Positions 1 through 12,340 of a stretch of 64,000 nucleotides of DNA are shown piece by piece. The notes below the pieces were generated by a model. It had not been told where the DNA came from. It saw nothing but the letters and a program-made list of their open reading frames with translations, and did no database searches. How positions within the stretch are numbered: position 1 is the first letter of the stretch; each line of letters starts with the position of its first letter. The translations under genes and the position numbers were made by a program. Location of the stretch: positions 25,038,876 to 25,102,875 of the forward strand of contig NC_092567.1 of assembly GCF_037975245.1 (NCBI RefSeq), in the 5' to 3' direction. Origin of the DNA: Apostichopus japonicus (lineage: Eukaryota > Echinodermata > Holothuroidea > Aspidochirotida > Stichopodidae).

Positions 1-652
1 AAACATGGAAAACACTAATATTTAGGCCCGCACTGACGAGTCGACGTTGAAATCAAGTTAGCCTTACAGGAGCATTACAGACATCAGTATATTTTAAAGC
101 TGAATATGTTGAAAACCGAACTATGAAAATTCTGCATTGTAGTCACCCTTTAAGTGTATACATGAATTCTCATATATAGTTCACTTCACTTCGTAATGTA
201 CTCTGCAAAGTGGTTTATCATTCCTGTGTGGTTTCTCAATACGACTTCCCTCCTTGTCGTGTGTATATTTTTAATCAATCTGTTCCCTCATTTACAAAAA
301 GTGTAAACCATCGCCATCTACAAACGTATTCGGGATTTTTTCAAAGAGAAAACTTCCCTAGCCTCGAGCAGACACTTGAAGTTATACCGAAGAAAGGTTT
401 TAAGGAGTGCGATAGTATAGCATTCAATCCTACTGCAGGGATAAAGTCTATTGGGATATTACCAGGGTGAATCATGCAATTTATATTTCGGGTCGATAGC
501 TCGGAGAACATTAACAAGGAACTAACATAGAGTTAAACACTTGACATTCTCAACAACATGTTAAGATGACGTCACATGCCAACGGCGAATATGTGACGTC
601 AAATGAAATCTCATTTCCATTCACGATAAACAACTGTGGTCTAATAGAAGAC
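1..652. other. non-coding, no gene seen
   Basis: An ORF of 86 codons lies at 210-470 on the plus strand. It has no recognisable motif and no splice or codon support, so I treat it as chance. The only structured item is the CRE-like dyad listed separately at 567-601. Confidence 0.5.
567..601. promoter_or_regulatory. dyad of two CRE-like sites
   Basis: TGACGTCACAT at 567-577 is repeated as its exact inverse ATGTGACGTCA at 591-601, with a 13-base spacer. Each arm contains the palindromic CRE core TGACGTCA, a site for ATF/CREB bZIP proteins. No neighbouring gene start was found, so a regulatory role is inference only. It may instead be a small foldback. Confidence 0.25.
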
Positions 653-654
653 AG

Positions 655-1253
655 GCTTTTCTGCTATAGCCTGATATGCTTTCTGCTATAGCCTGATATG
701 CTTTCTGCTATAGCCTGATATGCATTCTGCTATAGCCTGATATGCTTCCTGCTATAGCCTGATGTGCTTTCTGCTATAGCCTGATATGCTTTCTGCTATA
801 GCCTGGTATGTTTCCTGCTATAGCCTGATATGCTTTCTACTATAGCCTGATATGCTTTCTACTATAGCCTGATATGCTTTCTACTATAGCCTGATATGCT
901 TTCTACTATAGCCTGATATGCATTCTACTATAGCCTGATATGCTTTCTACTATAGCCTGATATGCTTTCTACTATAGCCTGATATTCTTTCTGCTATAGC
1001 CTGATTTGCTTTCTGCTATAGCCTGATATGCTTTCTGCTATAGCCTGATATGCTTTCTGCTATAGCCTGATATGCTTTCTGCTATAGCCTGATGTGCTTT
1101 CTACTATAGCCTGGTATGCTTTCTGCTATAGCCTGATATGCTTTTTGCTATAGCCTGATATGCTTTCTACTATAGCCTGATTTGCTTACTGCTATATCTT
1201 GATATGCTCTCTACTATAGCCTGATATGCTCTCTACTATAGCCTGATATGCTT
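655..1253. repeat. 22-bp minisatellite, about 27 units
   Basis: The unit reads roughly TGCTATAGCCTGATATGCTTTC. Units fall into two subtypes, CTGCTATAGCC and CTACTATAGCC, arranged in blocks: about 8 of the first, 7 of the second, 5 of the first, then mixed. A rarer CATTCT variant occurs once in each of the first two blocks. This order suggests spread by segmental duplication of several units at a time. Confidence 0.95.
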
Positions 1254-1437
1254 TATCTTTCACACTGAGAGTAAGCAACTAGTACGATATTTTAATCTAA
1301 ATCCTTCGTAAATGTCTCTTATAGCAAGCAGATTAAATCTATAACTTAAATAAGCTTTATGAGGAATATTTTGTGAGGCATTCAAGCAAGCAACCAAACG
1401 TCACTGCAGCAGGCCTTATTACATTAAATGAATCACA

Positions 1438-1895
1438 GATCTCTTAGTCAGGAAATCCTATGAGAAACTACAAAGTCTCTTATTCAGGAATTATAGTCAG
1501 GAATTGAAAACAAGGTGTTCTTAATCAGGAATACATACATGAAACCAAATATTTTCTTAGTCAGGAAATGATATGTGAACCAAAAATAAGGTCTCTTATT
1601 CAGGAACTTACATGCCTAATCAAAGTCTCATAGTCACGAATTCACGCACACGAGACCATCCGTCTTTTAGTCAGAAATACATTCATGAAACCAACACTAT
1701 TTCTTTGACAGGAATTCAAATAAGAAACCAAACAAAAATTTATGTTATTCAGGAATTATCATATAAAACCAAATATCTAGTAATCATTAATCCATTTTTC
1801 TTAGCCAGGAATTCACATATGCCACAAATGGACTCTTATAAAGGAATAATTACATGCAAGGAAAACGTGTCTTAGTCAGGGAACCGTTCATGGAA
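1438..1895. repeat. degenerate tandem array, about 45-bp unit
   Basis: The words TCTTAGTCAGGAAT and CATGAAACCA alternate about ten times with much drift in sequence and length. This looks like an old minisatellite. The small ORF at 1612-1875 lies wholly inside it and is not a gene. Confidence 0.7.
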
Positions 1896-2555
1896 CTGCA
1901 TTAAGTCATAGTGTGATCATACATTTCTGTTGCATAACATCAATGTAGCTGAATATAACAAAAGCAAAATTCTCCTATAACATCATCCTCATAGCTTGAT
2001 TTTATATTCAGGTAACTAATAATGTCATAGTATCGTGTTCTTTTATAGTCTTTATTGTTTCATATAGATGACTAGGTTTGGCTGGTACCGCTATAAGTGT
2101 TTCAAACGTGCCTTCCTGTTTGGCTTGTCACGATATGATGTGGTATAGAGGAATTGTATGATAACAACCCTTATCTACTCTAAATAGTAAAGCTATTCAA
2201 TTAATGGTGACTACAGTAAGTGACTACTTTGATAGTCAAACTTCCAGTGGCTTTTTACCTAATTGTACATGTGATCTGTCCCTTTGATCACAATGCCAAG
2301 TCGAGTCTGATTTTGACAGACAACATTAACCGGTATAATGTCTAAAGTTGTGGGATAAACTGTTTCATACAAGAATGTATACATCCAACCAATCGTGCGA
2401 TGGCTTTTTTCTTTTTGGTTATTTTTTTTTGGGGGGGGGGGTTGGGGGGGGAGAGGGTAGGGTGATTATTTAGTTAAACGATATTTTGTTTTAAAGAGCG
2501 CCTTTGTCATTACGGTGGTTAAAATGTAGTGAAATTTACGGTATTTATGTGTTAG
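1896..2555. other. non-coding, no gene seen
   Basis: Apart from an 11-base G run at 2431-2441 and a G-rich tail to about 2460, I see nothing in this stretch. Confidence 0.5.
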
Positions 2556-2634
2556 TACATATAAACCTCACCATACGGTTTGTTCTAAAAACCTACATTC
2601 ATTTCACGATAATGACATAAAATCCCACGCGTCT

Positions 2635-2726
<92 letters not shown>

Positions 2727-2807
2727 AGACGCGTAATATTTTATGGCATTATCGTGAATTGAATGTAGGTTTATAGGAAAAAAAACCGTATGGTGAGGTT
2801 TGTATAA
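2556..2807. repeat. foldback element with (TA)n core
   Basis: Arms of about 83 bases at 2556-2636 and 2724-2807 are inverted copies sharing AACCTCACCATACGG, AACCTACATTCA, CACGATAATG and ACGCGTCTTACATA. The centre is a pure TA tract of about 87 bases. Arms differ by a few substitutions and short indels. It has the architecture of a palindromic MITE in which the loop became a microsatellite. No coding capacity. Confidence 0.85.
2637..2723. repeat. (TA)n microsatellite, about 43 units
   Basis: Uninterrupted alternating TA at the centre of the foldback element. It can extrude as a cruciform. Confidence 0.95.
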
Positions 2808-4259
2808 TTAATAACAGTTATCGTTTCCATATACCGTAAAACTTGAAGGTACAACTTTCTATGTAGGCCCGTGTATTGTCAATGTATATTGTCTGTGTAT
2901 AGCATGTATATGATCTGCATGCTATGAATACCAGCAAGAAATCATGATCAACTTGAATGAATAAAAGATACTTTAATACAATACTTGTAAAACTATCAAT
3001 CATAGTCCATCGGTCTTAATCATTTATAAAAGCGTTTTTTCCTATATTCTGCTGGGTCTATTTAAAACCAATTACATAGTAAAACAGTTTTATATAGTCA
3101 GCCGAGGAAGAAATGTATGTATGACTAATCGAAAAGAAGCCTATAGTCTACGCCAAAGTCTACCGATACAGCTGATTGCATTCAATTACTTTATAACAAT
3201 TGCTGACCTACATAAACTTGATAAAAAATGAACTTTCAGCAAACATGTGTGATTTCATAGATTCACAATAACAGTTTTGTTATTCATATGAAAATTGTGC
3301 ATCCATTTTTGCACCGTCAGAATGTTTAATGGAGCAGAATAAGCCTAAACGATATTTACAAATATTATGTAAACTTCGCAAACCCTCTGGACTAAAATGT
3401 GAACTAAACCAATTGTAATTTGAAAGCAATGAGGAGAATAATAATGAAAGATAAATCATTTATTCTTTTAGTAATGTTTATCTTTGATATCATATCTGAT
3501 TGCTTGATCATAACATTTTTTCTTCCTGCACAACTGAGACAACATGACTCCCAAAAATACTTCAAAAGTCGCATGTAGCAAATTTTCTCAGGATGTTTGG
3601 CACATGTTCCTGTTTGTAAGCCGAGAGTAAATTTTCATGGAAGCTATTTCTTTTTAGTTTGAACATGCGCAGTGATTAGATTTTGGACATTCAAGATATT
3701 TTAGATGCAATCAAGTTTATGACCATACATTAACGTTAGGCCGACGTCACAAATCAGAAAACTACAATGTGTTTGGAAATTTAGTAATTACATAATTTGT
3801 TAATCACACGATTCTCATTTAATTCTATGCAACGCTCAAACACTAGCCGTAGTGACACTCGCTGATCCACCGTTGGTTTGGGGCTGTGGGGTTGTGGGGC
3901 TGTGGGGTTGTGGGCTGTGGGGTTGTAGGGTTGTGGGTATCAGCCCCTATTTCAACCCACACAAGTAGCGGTTCGTATCACAACATTTCGTTGTATAATT
4001 AGGCACATTTATGGTATCCTCTTAATTTATTTTCTGCGATTCTCCCCGATATAATAACCTGATAACCTTCACACATCACGTTTTAGAACGAACAAAGCTA
4101 AATTGTGAATTCTCTCTGGAATTCATGATTGCCACAGGACATTAGTACGTTTAGCATTGTTTCATCGTTCAATAGAAACTTAAGGAGTTACTATCTTAGA
4201 AGTGACTAAATCCACATATTTCCTACTTAATTAACTCAGCATTGCTGTTTATTTTGTAT
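2808..4259. other. non-coding with a G-rich repeat
   Basis: No supported gene. At 3875-3937 there is a short G-rich repeat of GGGGTTGTGGGGCTGTGGGG type, with several G4-capable runs. The rest is unremarkable AT-rich sequence. Confidence 0.5.
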
Positions 4260-4456
4260 TACCATTTGGTTTAGGTCATGTGTAGTATCTGTTCCCTTTC
4301 GAGGGGAATGGTTATGCACACTCGACGATGATCACACAGTCACAGTCCCGATGCAAGGGGACTGGGGCTGAGAGCGGATCAGTCGTTCGGTAGTTTGGTT
4401 TTCGTGCCCAGGTTCTTTCCTGGGCGACTTTTTCTTAAAAAGTACCATTTGGTTTA
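4260..4456 (+). mobile_element. U2-snRNA-like insertion, possible SINE
   Basis: A stretch at 4264-4294 matches the conserved 5' part of U2 snRNA at about 26 of 31 positions as I recall it. This includes an unbroken GTGTAGTATCTGTTC that covers the branch-point-recognition bases GUAGUA. Downstream are a GCCCAGG/CCTGGGC hairpin and a T5 tract resembling a Pol III stop (about 4407-4435). The 14-mer TACCATTTGGTTTA occurs at both ends (4260-4273 and 4443-4456). SINEs with snRNA-derived heads are known. The rest of the U2 molecule is not recognisable, so this is not a functional U2 gene. The 14-mer overlaps the U2-like part, so it may not be a true target duplication. Confidence 0.45.
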
Positions 4457-4950
4457 TATGTTATTTGGTTATTATTGTGTTATACAGGGCGTGACCTTTA
4501 GTAGACAGGCCGGCAAAAGGATTTTAAATCAATTCCTTTCGCAATGTATATAAACACCGTCACTTTGATATAGTTGATCAAACCAATGACTAAATTGTCA
4601 AATTTCACACAGTTTTTATAAGAGGGTATTTTGTTGTTTCAAGTTGTTTCCATTAACGGGAGACGACATTAAATATTAGGAGCTGAGTGGTGTCCAGCTA
4701 GAGGTTATAGGGAAATGAGGGGGGGGGGGGGAGTGGGGAGGAGATTTCATCCTCTCATGTATTGTAACTGCACCTATAGAATGAATGAATGTTATAGTAT
4801 GGGAACATTTCAGAGATAGACCCATATTTTACCACGTTCCTTCCTCTACTTTCCCTTCCCACCCCGACTCAACCCCACGCCTCCTCCGCATCCCAACCCT
4901 CAGGCTAATGAAAATTGTTTGGAATAATCTTCCTTCAAACACGAGATAAA
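4457..4950. other. non-coding, no gene seen
   Basis: Contains a 13-base G run at 4719-4731 and a pyrimidine-rich patch near 4840-4890. No ORF or RNA gene could be supported. Confidence 0.5.
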
Positions 4951-5621
4951 ATAACTAAGTTAATTATACAAACAAAATACCTCACTAAGTTATTTACACA
5001 AACATAATACCTCACTAATTTAATTATACAAACATAATACCTCACTAAGTTAATTATACAAATATAATACCTCACTAAGTTTAATCTACAAACATAATAC
5101 CTCACTAAGTTAGTTATACAAACATAATACCTCACTAAGTTAATTATACAAGCATATTGCCTCACTAAGTTTAATATACAAACATAATACCTCACTAAGT
5201 TAGTTATACAAACATAATACCTCACTAAGTTAGTTATACAAACATAATACCTCACTAAGTTAATTATACAAACATAATACCTCACTAAGTTAATTATACA
5301 AACATAATACCTCACTAAGTTTAATATACAAACATAATACCTCACTATGTTATTTATACAAACATAATACCTCACTAAGTTAATTATACAAGCATATTGC
5401 CTCACTAAGTTTAATAATACAAACATAATACCTCACTAAGTTAATTATACAAACATAATACCTCACTAAGTTAATTATACAAACATATTACCTCACTAAG
5501 TTTAAAATACAAACATAATACCTCACTAAGTTAATTATACAAACATAATACCTCACTAAAATTAAATTAATTATACAAACATAATACCTCACTAAGTTAA
5601 TTATACAAACATAATACCTCA
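4951..5621. repeat. 30-bp minisatellite, about 22 units
   Basis: The unit is about CCTCACTAAGTTAATTATAC plus AAACATAATA. Variant units recur in order: AGCATATTGC followed by a TTTAAT unit appears near 5150-5180 and again near 5390-5415, about eight units apart. That indicates multi-unit duplication. Because 30 is a multiple of three, the minus strand stays open for long stretches and gives decamer-repeat ORFs at 4935-5426 and 5488-5778. A one-base slip near 5411 breaks frame, which argues against coding. Confidence 0.95.
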
Positions 5622-8408
5622 TGTAGACCTGTATCTCAGTCTCGATTATGTAAATGATTTTTTTTTGTAGGAAAGAAAACATTATATGAAAATAAAATAT
5701 TAGGTAGAGAATGAAGCGTGCTTTAATCCCGGGCTTCGAAATCCTCCGTCCAGTCCTATTATTCTTTCGACCAAGCAAATCGAAAATTTGTCAATTCACA
5801 GTTGCATCCATTAATAATCAAAAAAAGGATTGGCTGACCTTATTTATTTATATTTAAAGATATTTACTTATGAATGTTAAGCCTGTAGTTACCTAAGTGC
5901 AAGGCAAGAATAATTTATTATCTTTTTCTTTACATATTACTTAAACTAAAACCGGTACAGAATTAACTATAACGCAATATAGAATCAAGACTCAACAGGG
6001 AGCAATAAGTAACTTAATACTGGATATAGTAATCACGCGCTATTTAAATAGCCCGCCGGAGGGGACGTTAACACGGAGTTTTAAAATTAGGATGTATTAC
6101 AGCGAGTGGCACATATCCATAAATTACGCACAAAGAATAGATTTATTTGAATATTACTATATCAATGGTCAGGTAATGAGGTCAGGAGTTTGAATCGCAA
6201 GTTTGTAAAGAGCGTAAAGGGAGTATATGTTAACAGATCAATGTTTGACTAGAACAGGATTCAAACACCAGGCTCAAAAGTTCAAACTTCTACACCTGCA
6301 ATTGAACTTCTAAGTGCAGCTATAGTTGATGTTTATCTCAATCGATATTAGTGCTTACGTATAATCCTGTAGTGACTGCAGAATCGAATCATTATTCCAA
6401 AAAGGTGGGAAAAGGGAACTCTTTGCTCTTTTTTAAAACTCTGTTCATAATTTTCCAATCAGTTTTCTTGATTTTCTGAGAAATAGTAGAATTTCTTTCT
6501 CCCCAGTTTTTGCTGATAGTTTTTAAGCTAAGCTTATACGACTGATAAAATTATGACAACATCGTTCTAAATTTGTTTACCAATGAACATTACATAATTT
6601 ATTTAGAAATTAATCCGTCAAATCCATTATATAAGTGTATTCACACACAACATACAGAAAGCACATAGATCAAAAGAGGTAAGCAATAAGGAATCCTTTA
6701 TTTACTAAAAACCAGTTGGCTTAGTCAAGTGGAATATATTATTTATACTTTTTTAATGGCCTTCGGTATTACTACATAATTGGTTTGTTTATTTATGACT
6801 TAAAAGTGACTTTCATAAAAAGCCATTGCAGTGCTATTAACAAGACCTTGGAAAAGGTTTCATTAATTTGTTTTTATATTAAATGTTAATTCAGGAGGTT
6901 CGGGAATATTTATCTATTTATTTACTGTTTTGCCTTCGTTTTCATACCAGGCCTCGTGATTTATTCTTTATAATTTTGTACTTAATGGTATTTTTGTCCA
7001 TTTGAGAGCAGATTAAAATGGTTGCAAAATCAATCGGACTTCCTGCATGTAATGAAGCGTATAGGTTGACCAAGATAGTAAACGTTGGTTTCTTTAATTC
7101 CAGTGTTTTGTATATTCATAATTCATCAATTCATTCATTATAGAGAATATATTTTACCAGCAGCGACACTAGTGGGATGAGGATCTTATATGATAAGATG
7201 AAACTGAAACTAAAAATTATATAATAACGAGCGGATAAGAAAGATGAAACAGAATGATGTTCAAAGCTTTAACTGCGTTATTAGAAATTTAGTTTTATTT
7301 TGAAATTTATTTTTATTTTTTACAAATCCTCACTCAAGACACATGCTTGTAAAATATTCTAAAGCAAACGTTAATTGAAAGGATGCACGTTAGAGATTGG
7401 GAAATCCTGCCTGCCCAACCTTCTTAACTGTAGTGTTTTGCATAGAACTTGGCATAGTCTTGCATATGGCACAATACTCTACCATTAGATGACGGATAAG
7501 GGAGCTCAATTCATACCTTGGGCGGGGGGGGGGGTGTTTATGCAACAGGTGGTAGGCAACGTTTCATTAAAACAACTGGTTTCTGTGAAAGTGTTTTTCG
7601 TCTGCTCTTGGGGAAAAAATGAGTCATTATGTGTACAAAGTTCATACTCACTTCGAGTGTCGATCGCCAATTAAGAAAAGTGATATATTTTACTTGACTG
7701 TAAACAATATTCAGTATTTTCATATCAAGATGGCCTGGCTTGTCGCTATACTTGTAAGTTAACTTATGTTTTATCATTGCATCAGTTTGACTGCCAGTAG
7801 AGTGGTCAACGATTCTCGAGTACTGATTGAACTTTAGACGAACCTAACCAATTTCCTTATGCAGCTTGGGTCAATTCATCTGATCCAGTAGATGCACTTG
7901 GTAAATCAATTTCAAAAAACCTATCGAGTATCTCTCAAAATGTGATGGCAATTAATTAAGGCACCAAATATCTATGCCCATGATCTTCATGCCCGAGTAC
8001 TGGTTATGAATTTGATGCTATTCTCAACATCCCAAGCAGGTGAATTAGAGGGTATAGGAATATCCGGTGGTGACTGGAAATATATGAGATCAAGAAAATT
8101 GTATTCTCATTTCATAATATACTTAAATCAGAAAAAAAGAGAGTAACTTCGACAAGGGGACCAGGGTGACATAATTGCCTCGGGTGCTGTACCGGCTCTC
8201 ATCAACGAATCAAACCAACACGTGTGAGAATAATTACTTCGTTCTAATTTTAAAATTTCAAATATTTGTGTAAGCATTTGGATCATGGAGGAAAGGTACT
8301 TTCACATTCCAAACTAGATAAATGACAACTTCCATCTCTCATAACTCGATAATCTGACAGGGTCACTTAACACCAATGTGTTTGGTTCTAGTGGATTCCC
8401 CTGTCTCG
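5622..8408. other. non-coding, no gene seen
   Basis: About 2.8 kb of AT-rich sequence. There is an 11-base G run at 7524-7534. The short ORFs at 7489-7674 and 7538-7777 overlap on opposite strands and show no family features. Confidence 0.5.
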
Positions 8409-8412
8409 TTAA

Positions 8413-8946
8413 AAGAATAGTCCATTTATATGTAACATAGATAATCTAAGCATTTGAGTGAAACTTGCATTCAATTCCTATGTACCCTTTTTTAAATATT
8501 AACAATTGAAGTTATCTGATATTCTACAAAAAGTGAACTTGAGGTAAACAGGTGTGATGTCATAGTTGCACACTGATAAATAATGTTTTGCTTTTTTTTT
8601 TCAGTCCATTGATTTGACCTTTGATTGGATAGGTTTACTAGTTTGTCTAAAGGGGATGTGAAGTTTATAAAATACCAATACCTATGGTACATTCACATTT
8701 ATGGATGCATCCAATTGTGGAGTATAAAATTAGACGTAAATTTTAAAGGAAAACAAATCATTACTTATCAGTGTGCAACAGTGACGTCACACCTGTTTGC
8801 TCCAAGTTCACTTTTGGGTACGGAAAGGTGGCAACTTCAATTAACAATATCTCAAAAACGGTACATAGGAATTGAATGCAAATTTCACCAAAAATCCAAA
8901 ATGCTTAGATTATGTCAAAAAAGAAATTTTGACCTGGACTATTCTT
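8413..8946. mobile_element. long inverted-repeat element flanked by TTAA
   Basis: Arms of about 190 bases (8413-8600 and 8745-8946) are inverted copies. Shared words include AAGAATAGTCCA at the tips, ATAATCTAAGCATTT, TTGCATTCAATTCCTATG, AAAGTGAACTTG, AAACAGGTGTGA and GTTGCACACTGATAA. TTAA sits directly outside both tips (8409-8412 and 8947-8950). TTAA duplications are typical of piggyBac-type transposition, but the tips are not classic piggyBac ends. The unique centre of about 145 bases encodes nothing recognisable. ORFs on both strands here are mirror products of the arms. Confidence 0.75.
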
Positions 8947-8950
8947 TTAA

Positions 8951-10900
8951 GTAAATCAAGCTACTGCATTTAATAATATGAAGATTGTTACATTTTTTAC
9001 TTGTTTTGAATTTGCGACTAAGATATACTATTCCGAGTTTTTGATGTGAAACATCTCTATTAATTCATACAATCAAACGTATTTCTCTGTTTTGTGTTCT
9101 CTCAAAACCTTTCATTTTAACCGTTTCTAGCTGGTTCGTCTGTCTCTCTGATAATTTCAAAATATTTTTTGCTCACCTGAAAGCATCTGGTGGCAACAAA
9201 GAATGTTGAGGTTAAAAGAATCGGATTGATTTCATTTGAGATGAGATTGTTATCGATTCGTATGGAAAAAACTTTAATTAGGGCGATATCAAAATGCATA
9301 TAAGAGTTATTGACACTCGATAGTAATTCATTGATATATTGCATTGCTGATTACCGCAAAACCACAATAAACGTTATGACACAACGTGAGAGGAGTTTAT
9401 TCCCAAAACAATCTTAAAATGATGACATTTAACTCTTACTTGTGTAATACGAGTCAAAACGAAATTTAGATAATGGATTAAATGAAAAAGAGAGGACTAT
9501 AAATCAAAAAAGTTAAAGTTACAAACCGTAGTTAATCTTGAAAAATATCTCTTTACAAGAAATCCAAGATTTTCTCATTTCTTTACAGAAAATCCAAAGG
9601 TATTGTTGGTGAAAGGTAAGTCGCACATTTTTCGTTACAGTTATATAGATCGTTAATTCGACGCTGAGCCAATCCAAATGTTGTCCGTTATTCTTATATA
9701 TTTATGTGATTCTGTGTTTTATTGAGAAATTTCATCACTTGCGAGAGAATTCTCTTGTCAAAATGTAACATTTATTCATTTCCGTTTCGGTTTGGAGTCG
9801 ATATTTTATGACATTTATGTCACATTTAATGACCGAGAACTGAGGAATTAGGCAGGGGTAATCAAAAATGTTATTGGATAAGTTAGAAGATCACGTGATA
9901 AACAATTCTTTAAAAACGAAGCGAATGAAAATCCTCAAAAACGTATCAAAAAGTCAGCTCCAAGACAATTCTAGAAGAGAAACTGCAATTGCAGGATAGC
10001 CACAAAAAAAAAATTCAAAGGATCGGATGTTGAATTTTACAGCTTGATAAAATTCGTTAATAGCGTTGCGTGTCTTGTGTAACTCACAAACATCGCCGTT
10101 ATAGTCAGTTCTTTGTCCTACCTTGAACAAATGAAAAACGGGTTAGCTTTCTTTTCCAGATTTGCCCTTAAGCTAGCGGAATCCATATCGTCATAGTAAT
10201 ACGATCAAATTACAAGACAAAAGTTCTCTTATTGGTTTAAAGTTTGACATCTATCTTCATCAATGTTGAATATGTAAAAATTTAGTTAGTCCCTGTTCGC
10301 TCAAGCGACAAGAAATGTTATGAAACTCCGCGATATTATATTTCCTTTAAGAGTTAACGTAAAACAGAGCAGGAAACGGCTGTACCAGGAACGCGTCTAG
10401 CCTAACCAATCAAGGCTTTTTTGTCGCCTACAACTGTGTGCGAGTTTATTTTGTAAAACGAAAATATGCAAGGTACCTCCACTTCCTGAGTATAGTGAAC
10501 AAAACGCTCATATCATTGACTCTTTCATACTGAAGCCTTCGAGATGGCGGTATAATAATATATCCGAAACCCAGGCGCCCCGTTATAGCTAAATATCACT
10601 CATAGTTAAATATGGTTACTGCAAGGTATGGTGGTATATGCTGATTGGTTATTTGTATATTACGTCATTGAGCCAGTATGCTATTACACGAGTTTTCTCG
10701 CAATATTACTAAATCGACGATGTGGACTTTAAAGAACAAGATACACATACAGTGAGACTTCCTTTACTCTTGTGCATTTTGTGTTAGTTTTCTGCGCCAG
10801 AGAAAAGTTAAGGAAGAATTTAACGTCATAATATCAGTGACTGGTTGAAATCAAAAAGGCGCATAAACACATGTTAAAAAAACTTTTTTTATTTTAGATG
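8951..10900. other. non-coding, no gene seen
   Basis: No supported gene, RNA or repeat. Only short chance ORFs such as 9117-9344 on the minus strand. Confidence 0.5.
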
Positions 10901-12128
10901 CATTGGGAATAGGTGGACTATAAATAGGAATGAATATAAAGCAGTGAAGAGTGGCATAGTGTGTATATATGTGGAGTATGAATGAGTATGAAGGAGTATG
11001 AATATGAATAGTCACATACTAGACATTTATAGAGTAAAAATAAGTATATGAATATGAAACTGAATAGTTACATACTGGGCATAGGTGGAGTATAAATATG
11101 GATGATCATAAAGCAGTGAAGGGTGGCATTCTGTGTATATCGGTGGAGTATGAAGGAGTATGAATATGTAGAGACACATACTTGACATTTATAGAGTTTA
11201 AATAAGTATATTAATATAAAAATGAATAGTTACATACTGGGCATAGGTGGAGTATAAATATGGATGAACATAAAGCAGTGAAGGGTGGCATTCTGTGTAT
11301 ATCGGTGGAGTATGAAGGAGTATGAATATGTAGAGACACATACTTGACATTTATAGAGTTTAAATAAGTATATTAATATAAAACTGAATAGTTACATACT
11401 GGGCATAGGTGGAGTATAAATATGGATGAACATAAAGCAGTGAAGGGTGGCATTCTGTGTATATCGGTGGAGTATGAAGGAGTATGAATATGTAGAGACA
11501 CATACTTGACATTTATAGAGTTTAAATAAGTATATTAATATAAAAATGAATAGTTACATACTGGGCATAGGTGGAGTATAAATATGGATGAATCTAAAGC
11601 AGTGAAGGGTGGCATTCTGTGTATATAGGTGGAGTATGAAGGAGTATGAATATGTAGAGACACATACTTGACATTTATAGAGTTTAAATAAGTATATTAA
11701 TATAAAAATGAATAGTTACATACTGGGCATAGGTGGAGTATAAATATGGATGAATATAAAGCAGTGAAGGGTGGCATTCTGTGTATATCGGTGGAGTATG
11801 AAGGAGTATGAATATGTAGAGACACATACTTGACATTTATAGAGTTTAAATAAGTATATTAATATAAAAATGAATAGTTACATACTGGGCATAGGAGGAG
11901 TATAAATATGGATGAATATAAAGCAGTGAAGGGTGGCATTCTGTGTATATAGGTGGAGTATGAAGGAGTATGAATATGTAGAGACACATACTTGACATTT
12001 ATAGAGTTTAAATAAGTATATTAATATAAAAATGAATAGTTACATACTGGGCATTGGTGGAGTATAAATATGGATGAACATAAAGCAGTGAAGGGTGGCA
12101 TTCTGTGTATATCGGTGGAGTATGAAAG
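10901..12128. repeat. 162-bp satellite array, about 7.5 units
   Basis: The anchor CATACTGGGC occurs at 11071, 11233, 11395, 11557, 11719, 11881 and 12043: six intervals of exactly 162 bases with no indels. Internal copies differ by only a few substitutions, mostly at TATATCGG/TATATAGG and ATGAACAT/ATGAATAT. The leftmost unit (10901-11070) is clearly more diverged. Homogeneous units of near-nucleosomal length suggest satellite-type concerted evolution. Confidence 0.95.
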
Positions 12129-12150
12129 GATATAATTATTGAGAGAGAAA

Positions 12151-12340
12151 ATAATGCAGCTATAGTTATAGAGCAGTGCGAAGCAAAATATATAGCTAGT
12201 TTTAGGGCAGTGCGGAGTAATTTCATAAAATAATACAGCTAATTATAGGACAGTGCGGAGAAAAGTAATAAAATAATACAGCTAATTATAGGACAGTGCG
12301 GAGAAAAGTAATAAAATAATACAGCTAGTTATAGGGCAGT
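12151..12340. repeat. 43-bp tandem array, about 4 units
   Basis: The unit carries AATACAGCTA and AGGACAGTGCGGAG. The spacing of the CAGCT word is 43 bases between 12236 and 12279. It directly follows the 162-bp satellite but shares no sequence with it. Confidence 0.85.

Noticed and set aside
655-1253. CRISPR-like regular repeats
   Set aside because: Units are contiguous with no spacers, and the genome is eukaryotic. The same holds for the other arrays.
4264-4294. Functional U2 snRNA gene
   Set aside because: Only the 5' conserved segment is recognisable. The Sm site and the 3' stem-loops expected of U2 are not seen.
4935-5778. Minus-strand ORFs with a 10-residue repeat (NLVRYYVCII type)
   Set aside because: Fully explained by the 30-bp minisatellite. 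A frame slip near 5411 and unit-length changes near 5560 would break a protein.
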